From the NCBI GenBank assembly GCA_025454955.1, contig JALONL010000038.1, positions 1 through 36,337 on the forward strand: a DNA stretch of 36,337 nt. Reading direction: 5' to 3'. The position numbers and the translations under genes are program-made. Source of the stretch: Bacteroidia bacterium (GTDB lineage Bacteria; Bacteroidota; Bacteroidia; Palsa-965). The notes below the pieces were generated by a model that was not told where the DNA came from, ran no database searches, and saw nothing but the letters and a program-made list of their open reading frames with translations. Positions 31,376-36,337 of this stretch are shown here, piece after piece; the stretch's first letter is position 1, and every line of letters starts with the position of its first letter.

Positions 31376-31541
31376 CAATTCGTTTCGTTCGTCCGGCAAA
31401 ATCTTCCGTTTGTCGGAATTTGGGAAAAACATGTCGGTTTTCTGATTTTTGTTTGAAATATGCTCCCATATTTGCAGTGTAAATGATCGGTTCCCCTGCT
31501 CGATCGCCAAAGAGTAGAACTTGAAACTGCAAGTGTACAGT

Positions 31542-31745
31542 ATGGGAACGCCCGAATCGGTTTACCGCAAAGAGCTGAGTAATCAGCGCCGCGACATACA
31601 GGTGATGCTGATTAAACAGTTTCACCCGATTTACGAATCGTTCAGGTTTGATACCTGTTCAGATTCAAAAGTAGCAGAGATGTATCACTTACTTGTGGAG
31701 GAACAAGGAGGGATGAAGGATACGGAAGTACAAACAAATGTGTAG
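31542..31745 (+). CDS. Small hypothetical protein
   Basis: This 67-residue ORF begins at ATG 31542 (a TTG at 31521 is possible). It is charged and probably helical (RKELSNQRRDIQVMLIKQF) with no membrane segment or known motif. Support for a real gene comes from the strong terminator 28 nt after its stop codon and a CATATTTG box upstream at 31467-31474. A 13-codon frame from ATG 31483 ends just before it. No function can be given. Confidence 0.45.
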   Translation: MGTPESVYRKELSNQRRDIQVMLIKQFHPIYESFRFDTCSDSKVAEMYHLLVEEQGGMKDTEVQTNV

Positions 31746-31773
31746 GGGTTATGCTGTTTTGTGCTTCCGGACA

Positions 31774-31801
31774 GGGGCGGCTTCGGCCGCCCCATTTTTT
31801 T
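31774..31801 (+). terminator. Terminator with UUCG tetraloop
   Basis: A perfect 8-bp stem of G and C (31774-31781 with 31786-31793) carries a TTCG loop and is followed by A and seven T. This is a textbook intrinsic terminator. Confidence 0.95.
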
Positions 31802-31966
31802 GTTTATAGCTGATTGATAGTATCGGTTACGAATGTGTTGCAGGTGCAAACCTGAATGCTGTTTTATCCGTTTAAAGTCTGTCGGGGCCGAAAACAAATC
31901 GTATTTCGGCAAAAACACCTGTTGCGGGTCTGCTCCCCCGAAGTTTCTTGTTAAATTGGCATTGGT

Positions 31967-34900
31967 ATGACTGGTTTTCTTAAACTCATATTTACCCGCA
32001 ATACTTTTGCCGAAAGGATATTGTTTCTGGCGCTGGCCGGAGGGATAGCTGTTGACGGTATTATCAATAATTCATTTTCGCAATTCGGCACCGAGGCCAT
32101 TATACGCTGCTTTATTTTTATTGCGGCACTGCTGCTGTTTTCTATTTCTTTTTATCCACGCATAAGCCGGCAAATGCTGCGTGCATTTGCATTTATTGCC
32201 ATTGCCATGCTGTTTGGCTTTTCGGTGTGGCTTTGTATAAATCGGTCTTTTGATGCCGATAATACGCTTACCCTGCTGGGCATAATTGTAATATGCAGCA
32301 TGTATTTCCGCACCCTGCGCGGATTGTTTATTTACCTCGGAATAACTCTGGCGGTTACGCTTGCGGGTGTGCTGCTGGTGGACGAGCCGAAAATTGATAC
32401 GACGATCTTCTTTGTGAGGCTGCTGCTTGGCGATATTCTTATACTGGGATTATCGCAGGCGACCCGGAGTTATTTTTTGAGTCTTCGCAGGCAGAACGAA
32501 CGCATTTCGGCCGAAAACAGGCAGCTTATTGACCGGCAAACCCAGCTTGCCGAGCAGCTTACACACGAACAACTGCTTTCGCTGGTAGCCAACCGCGCCA
32601 ATGCGGTAGTTATGATTACCTCATCGACCGATAAAATTGAGTGGGTGAATTCGGTCTTTACCGATATTACCGGATACACTGCCGAAGAAGTGCTGGGCCG
32701 CGATCCTTCTTTCCTGCGCGGACCGGATACTGATCTGGTAACCGTGCGCCGCATTGAACAGCGCAAACTTAATCCGGAGCCGTTTGTGGAAGAAATTCTC
32801 AACTACCGCCGAAACGGCACACCGGTGTGGATGGAACTGAATGTGGCACCGCTGCTCGACGACGACGGACGGGTAACGCGGTGGATTGCGATACAGGAAG
32901 ACATTACCAACCGCAAACTCAAGGACGAAGAGTTGCGCATGAGCCAGGAGCAGTTGAATGCGGCACAGCAGCAGGCAAAAATTGGAAGCTGGGTTTGGTT
33001 TGATGCCGACAACCGCATACAGTGCTCGGATGAACTTTGCAATATGTTTGCCCTGCGCACCAATGATTTAATTTCTCCGGTACATTTCTACGAGTTTATT
33101 CACCCCGACGATCGAGCCATTGTGAAACGGGTAATAGACAACAGCCGGTCGCGAAAATCGCCTTTTGAAGTTGATACGCGCATGGTGGTGCGCAACGAAG
33201 AATATAAAGTATATCTCACCGGCCAGTACGATGCCTCGAAACGACGCATGATTGGTACGGTGCAAAACATTACCGACCGCAAAATCCTTGAAGAGTCGAT
33301 GCGGCTGGCCGAAGTGCAGTACCGGCAGCTTTTCGAGCATTTGCAGCACATGATTGCCACGCACGATATGAACGGAGTGCTGCTGAGTGTAAATCCTTCG
33401 GGCGCACATGCGGGCGGGTATGAGCCGGAAGAAATTATTGGCCGCAACCTCAGTGAGTTTCTTTCGCCATCGAGCAGAGTAAATTTCCCTCACTACCTGG
33501 CCGAACTGCGCGAGAAAGGCTCAAGCTCGGGCCTGCTCAATCTGGAGCGGCGCGACGGCGGTATAAGCATCTGGCTTTACAACAACGTAAGGCTGAAAGA
33601 TGCCAACGGTGTTGATTTTGTGCTGTGCAGCAATGTGGACATTACCGACCGTTACCGCATGGAAAACGAGTTGCGCATTGCCAAAAAAACCGCCGAAGAA
33701 GCATTAGTGGCCAAAGACCGTTTTGTGGCCAACATAAGCCACGAACTGCGCACACCCATGAATGCCATTATCGGCTTTGCCGATGTGCTGGCCAACTCGC
33801 CTTTAAATAATGAACAGCGCGAATACATTGGTGCGCTTAAAATTGCCAGCGAAACGCTAACCGCGGTTATTTCCGATATTCTCGACCTTGCCCGCATCGA
33901 AGCCGGTAAAATTGAGTTCAGCGAAGTGCCTTTCAGTGTGTCGAACACCCTGAAAGATACTTATCGCCTGCTCCGGCAGCGGGCGCAGGAAGCGGGCCTC
34001 GATTTTAACTGGCACTGTGCCGAAAATGTGCCGGCATACGTGCTGGGCGACGATCTGCGTTTGAGACAGATTTTAATTAACCTGGCCGGTAATGCCATTA
34101 AGTTTACGCCCGCCGGACGTGTAAACATGCAATGCACGGTACACGAAGAAAGCGACGAATCCATTGTACTCCGCTTCGAGGTGGCCGACACCGGCATTGG
34201 CATTCCGGCCGATAAGCTGGCCAGTATTTTCGAACCGTTTACACAGGCCAGCAGCGAATCGACCAGAAGGTATGGCGGCACGGGGCTGGGGCTTACCATT
34301 GTAAAAGATCTGGTGGAACTGCAGGGCGGTTCGGTAAAGGTGCGAAGCGTGGAGCACGAGGGAACGGTATTTACAGTGTGGCTGCCGGTAAAACGCGTGA
34401 GCACACTGGCCGTGAAAGAAATGAATCAGGCACTGGTGCAGCTTACCTCGCCGGGGCAATACACTATTCTGCTGGTAGAAGACCATCCGCTTAACCAGCA
34501 GCTTGCGCTCAAACTCATTACCGATTTTGGCTTTAAAACCGCACTTGCCTCAAACGGTCAGGAAGCCATAGACGAGCTGCAGCGCCCCGGCGCAGCATTT
34601 GACCTGGTGCTGATGGATTTAAACATGCCCGTGCTCGACGGACACGAGGCCACGCGGCGCATACGTCAGGAATTGAAACTTACGCTGCCCATTATTGCCC
34701 TCACCGCGCATTCGTCGCAAACAGAACGCGAACGCTGCCTTGAAGTGGGCATGAACGATTACCTCTCGAAACCATTCCGCGCCCGCGAACTTTACTACCG
34801 CATTGCCCGGCAGCTTGGCGCACAAACCACCGAAGCCGAAATAACCGCCACCCCGCCCGAGCCCGAGCAAAGCGGCACTCCGCTGCAAATGCTGGCCGCT

Positions 34901-35191
34901 GGCAATAAGGCTTTTGAAATAGAAATGCTCACGCTCATGCAACAATCGGTGAGCGGCGATGTGGCTTCCATAGCCGATGCCATAGCACGCAACGACATGC
35001 AGGCCATAAAAAGTAATGCGCACCGCCTCAAGTCAACCGTATCGCTGGCGGGCGACAAAGACTTTGCCCTGCTGCTTACGCAGATTGAAAAAAATCCGCA
35101 GCATACCGATGCGGGGCTGGCTGAGAAGCTGGGTACGCACGAGCAGAAGTTTCTGAAATTGCTGGCGGCAAGGCTTACCGAACTTCAGTAA
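31967..35191 (+). CDS. Hybrid sensor histidine kinase with PAS, receiver and Hpt domains
   Basis: This 1074-residue protein contains a complete phosphorelay. Residues about 17-165 form five or six membrane helices, followed by a coiled coil (about 170-205). Three PAS domains lie at about 207-318, 335-440 and 452-562. The HisKA domain has ISHELRTP with His592, and the HATPase domain has NLAGNAIKFTP, VADTGIGI and GGTGLGLTIV. A receiver domain (about 833-950) holds Asp884 in LMDLNMP and Lys935 in LSKPF. The C-terminal Hpt domain has His1019 in AHRLKST. There is no DNA-binding output, so a separate regulator must receive the phosphate. The LytTR protein upstream is a candidate. Confidence 0.95.
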   Translation: MTGFLKLIFTRNTFAERILFLALAGGIAVDGIINNSFSQFGTEAIIRCFIFIAALLLFSISFYPRISRQMLRAFAFIAIAMLFGFSVWLCINRSFDADNTLTLLGIIVICSMYFRTLRGLFIYLGITLAVTLAGVLLVDEPKIDTTIFFVRLLLGDILILGLSQATRSYFLSLRRQNERISAENRQLIDRQTQLAEQLTHEQLLSLVANRANAVVMITSSTDKIEWVNSVFTDITGYTAEEVLGRDPSFLRGPDTDLVTVRRIEQRKLNPEPFVEEILNYRRNGTPVWMELNVAPLLDDDGRVTRWIAIQEDITNRKLKDEELRMSQEQLNAAQQQAKIGSWVWFDADNRIQCSDELCNMFALRTNDLISPVHFYEFIHPDDRAIVKRVIDNSRSRKSPFEVDTRMVVRNEEYKVYLTGQYDASKRRMIGTVQNITDRKILEESMRLAEVQYRQLFEHLQHMIATHDMNGVLLSVNPSGAHAGGYEPEEIIGRNLSEFLSPSSRVNFPHYLAELREKGSSSGLLNLERRDGGISIWLYNNVRLKDANGVDFVLCSNVDITDRYRMENELRIAKKTAEEALVAKDRFVANISHELRTPMNAIIGFADVLANSPLNNEQREYIGALKIASETLTAVISDILDLARIEAGKIEFSEVPFSVSNTLKDTYRLLRQRAQEAGLDFNWHCAENVPAYVLGDDLRLRQILINLAGNAIKFTPAGRVNMQCTVHEESDESIVLRFEVADTGIGIPADKLASIFEPFTQASSESTRRYGGTGLGLTIVKDLVELQGGSVKVRSVEHEGTVFTVWLPVKRVSTLAVKEMNQALVQLTSPGQYTILLVEDHPLNQQLALKLITDFGFKTALASNGQEAIDELQRPGAAFDLVLMDLNMPVLDGHEATRRIRQELKLTLPIIALTAHSSQTERERCLEVGMNDYLSKPFRARELYYRIARQLGAQTTEAEITATPPEPEQSGTPLQMLAAGNKAFEIEMLTLMQQSVSGDVASIADAIARNDMQAIKSNAHRLKSTVSLAGDKDFALLLTQIEKNPQHTDAGLAEKLGTHEQKFLKLLAARLTELQ

Positions 35192-35202
35192 AGACTTTTT
35201 AA

Positions 35203-35228
35203 CAGAAATAGCAAAATGCGTATTTCTG
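35203..35228 (+). terminator. Weak hairpin after the hybrid kinase gene
   Basis: Eight-nt arms (35203-35210 and 35221-35228) pair perfectly around a 10-nt loop, but no T-run follows. It lies 12 nt after the stop codon. Confidence 0.4.
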
Positions 35229-35322
35229 CCTTGTGCCGGTGCAATAAAAACAGTTGGTTTGTAAGGCTCGTCTGAAAATAATTTTTCGGGATGAGTATTA
35301 ACCAAACAACAAACCAACTCCA

Positions 35323-36198
35323 ATGGCAACCAATTATCAGAACTTAGTATTTAAAGGCGGTGGCGTGCTGGGCATTGCTTATGCCGGTGCGCTTCAGGTA
35401 CTCGAACAGCAAAACATTCTGCAAAACATACAGCGTGTGGCAGGCACATCGGCCGGAGCCATTACGGCGGCGCTGGTGAGTTTGCGGTACACTGCTGCCG
35501 AAATAAAATCGATTGTAAACGCCACCAACTTCAAATCGTTTGAAGACAAATTAAATCCGCTGCGCGTGGCCACCCAATACGGTCTTTACGAAGGCGATGC
35601 GTTTTTAGCCTGGATGCAGGAGCGCATTACCGGTAAAAACCTTGCTGCCACCGCCACCTTTGCCGATTTTAAAAATGCGGGCATGATGGACCTGCACGTT
35701 TTTTCGACCGACCTGAATCTGGGCACCGTGCGCGAATTTTCGTTTGCCACCTCGCCCAATGTGGTGGTGGCCGAAGCCGTGCGCGCGTCTATGTCTATTC
35801 CGCTCTTCTTCCGCGCCTGGCAGTTTTCAAACAATAACCCCGACAACCATATTTATGTGGATGGCGGCATGGTACTGAATTTTCCGATACGCACGTTCGA
35901 CAGCGGCACCACGCCTAACCCGCAAACGCTGGGGCTGTTCCTCACCAACCTTACGCCACAGCCGCGCAATACGCTGGGCTACGACCATCTTGAACAGTAT
36001 GTAAAAATTACGTTCGACACAATTCTGAATGCGCAGAATATAAATTTCTTCAACGACCCGGCTGATATTTCGCGCACGATGCAGATTGACAATCTGGGCA
36101 TGTCGGCCACTGATTTTGGGTTGACCACGCAGCAGCAAACAGCCTTATTTAACTCGGGTGTAACGGCAGCGAATAAGTTTTTGAATATTCCGGCATGA
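35323..36198 (+). CDS. Patatin-like phospholipase
   Basis: This 291-residue protein has the patatin catalytic dyad. The oxyanion segment FKGGGVLGIAYAGAL precedes the nucleophile elbow GTSAG with Ser43, and the DGG motif with Asp180 follows. YVDGGMVLNFPI and the conserved AVRASMSIPLFF segment are typical. There is no signal peptide, so it should be cytoplasmic and act on membrane phospholipids or neutral lipid esters. It is transcribed in the same direction as the hybrid kinase but has a gap of about 130 nt with a weak hairpin. It is the last complete gene before the terminal repeat. Confidence 0.93.
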   Translation: MATNYQNLVFKGGGVLGIAYAGALQVLEQQNILQNIQRVAGTSAGAITAALVSLRYTAAEIKSIVNATNFKSFEDKLNPLRVATQYGLYEGDAFLAWMQERITGKNLAATATFADFKNAGMMDLHVFSTDLNLGTVREFSFATSPNVVVAEAVRASMSIPLFFRAWQFSNNNPDNHIYVDGGMVLNFPIRTFDSGTTPNPQTLGLFLTNLTPQPRNTLGYDHLEQYVKITFDTILNAQNINFFNDPADISRTMQIDNLGMSATDFGLTTQQQTALFNSGVTAANKFLNIPA

Positions 36199-36241
36199 GT
36201 GTTTCTGAAAAAACAAAATATAAACTGATTGTCCAATTCTC

Positions 36242-36337
36242 CGAGATTTCTATGGTAAAAAGCAACAATATTTTCTAATTTGAAGAAAATATAAATTCCG
36301 ATGTCGGCAGATAAGGAGTTTGTCTCTGTATCACCGC
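36242..36337. repeat. Right copy of the 96-bp exact inverted repeat
   Basis: This is identical to the reverse complement of 4-99. It begins 43 nt after the patatin gene and runs off the edge of the window. It contains, in outward orientation, the start of the same partial ORF as the left copy. Confidence 0.85.
36301..36337 (+). CDS. Partial ORF start in the right repeat copy
   Basis: ATG 36301 opens MSADKEFVSVSP and runs off the edge; the left copy encodes the same residues. A TAA two codons upstream is in frame, so this is the first possible start. It lies about 60 nt inside the repeat, the usual place of a transposase start. The protein family cannot be recognised from 12 residues. Confidence 0.3.
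   Translation, partial: MSADKEFVSVSP

Noticed and set aside
1..36337. Terminal inverted repeats of a linear plasmid, phage or composite transposon
   Set aside because: The content is chromosomal (rpoN, rnpA, hemD, mscL, mnmH) with no replication, packaging or partition genes. Inverted insertion-sequence copies explain the repeats more simply.
1..36337. tRNA or rRNA genes
   Set aside because: I found no cloverleaf-like or rRNA-like sequence in the intergenic regions by eye. A covariance-model search would be needed to exclude small RNAs.

Overview
This window looks like chromosomal DNA from a member of the Bacteroidota. The evidence is a secreted protein with a type IX secretion (T9SS) sorting tail, a stand-alone GldM C-terminal-like protein, DUF3078 and DUF4271 proteins, a Bacteroidota-type HemD, the rnpA-yidD-S41 peptidase order, and several promoters of the TTG-N18-21-TAnnTTTG type. 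I cannot fix the order or genus. Coding density is high and the core genes are moderately GC-rich. Four islands are visibly richer in A+T: 2313-3946, 6312-6847, 20516-21958 and 26190-27700. Three of them carry toxin-antitoxin-like modules.

Layout. 1-99 and 36242-36337 are exact inverted copies of a repeat that probably belongs to an insertion sequence. 193-2254 (minus) is the selenium operon mnmH-selD. 2313-3946 (minus) is an XRE/ImmA-IrrE metallopeptidase plus a PIN-like DUF4411 protein. 4008-6160 (minus) is rpoN plus a PAP2-like membrane protein. 6312-6847 (plus) is a ParE/RelE-type toxin with its antitoxin. 6924-8507 (minus) is a HerA-like ATPase. 8794-10167 (plus) holds mscL and a DUF3078 outer-membrane protein. 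10245-12430 (minus) is a two-component system. 12532-15472 (minus) holds an ECF sigma factor, a probable membrane anti-sigma or regulatory partner, and the GldM-C-like secreted protein. 15716-16603 (minus) is the T9SS cargo. 16840-18018 (minus) is glutaryl-CoA dehydrogenase. 18294-20461 (plus) holds a YceI protein, a DUF4271 protein and hemD. 20598-21958 (plus) is a split HipA-like module with the kinase first. 22040-24438 (plus) is rnpA-yidD-ctpA. 24540-26135 (plus) is an O-antigen ligase/polymerase. 26190-27609 (plus) holds two small secreted proteins around a nested palindrome. 27710-29622 (minus) holds two glycosyltransferases. 29671-30585 (plus) is meaB. 30683-31375 (plus) is a LytTR regulator, followed by a small ORF with a strong terminator. 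31967-35191 (plus) is a large hybrid sensor kinase, and 35323-36198 (plus) a patatin-like lipase.

How the genes work together. SelD makes selenophosphate and MnmH uses it to place selenium in tRNA; no selenocysteine genes are in view. The O-antigen ligase and the two glycosyltransferases suggest surface glycan or LPS synthesis. The ECF operon, the OmpR-type pair, the LytTR regulator and the hybrid kinase form a dense set of envelope and environment sensors. Most transcription units end in clear hairpins. At several genes the -7 box lies only 4-6 nt before the ATG, which suggests leaderless or nearly leaderless transcripts.
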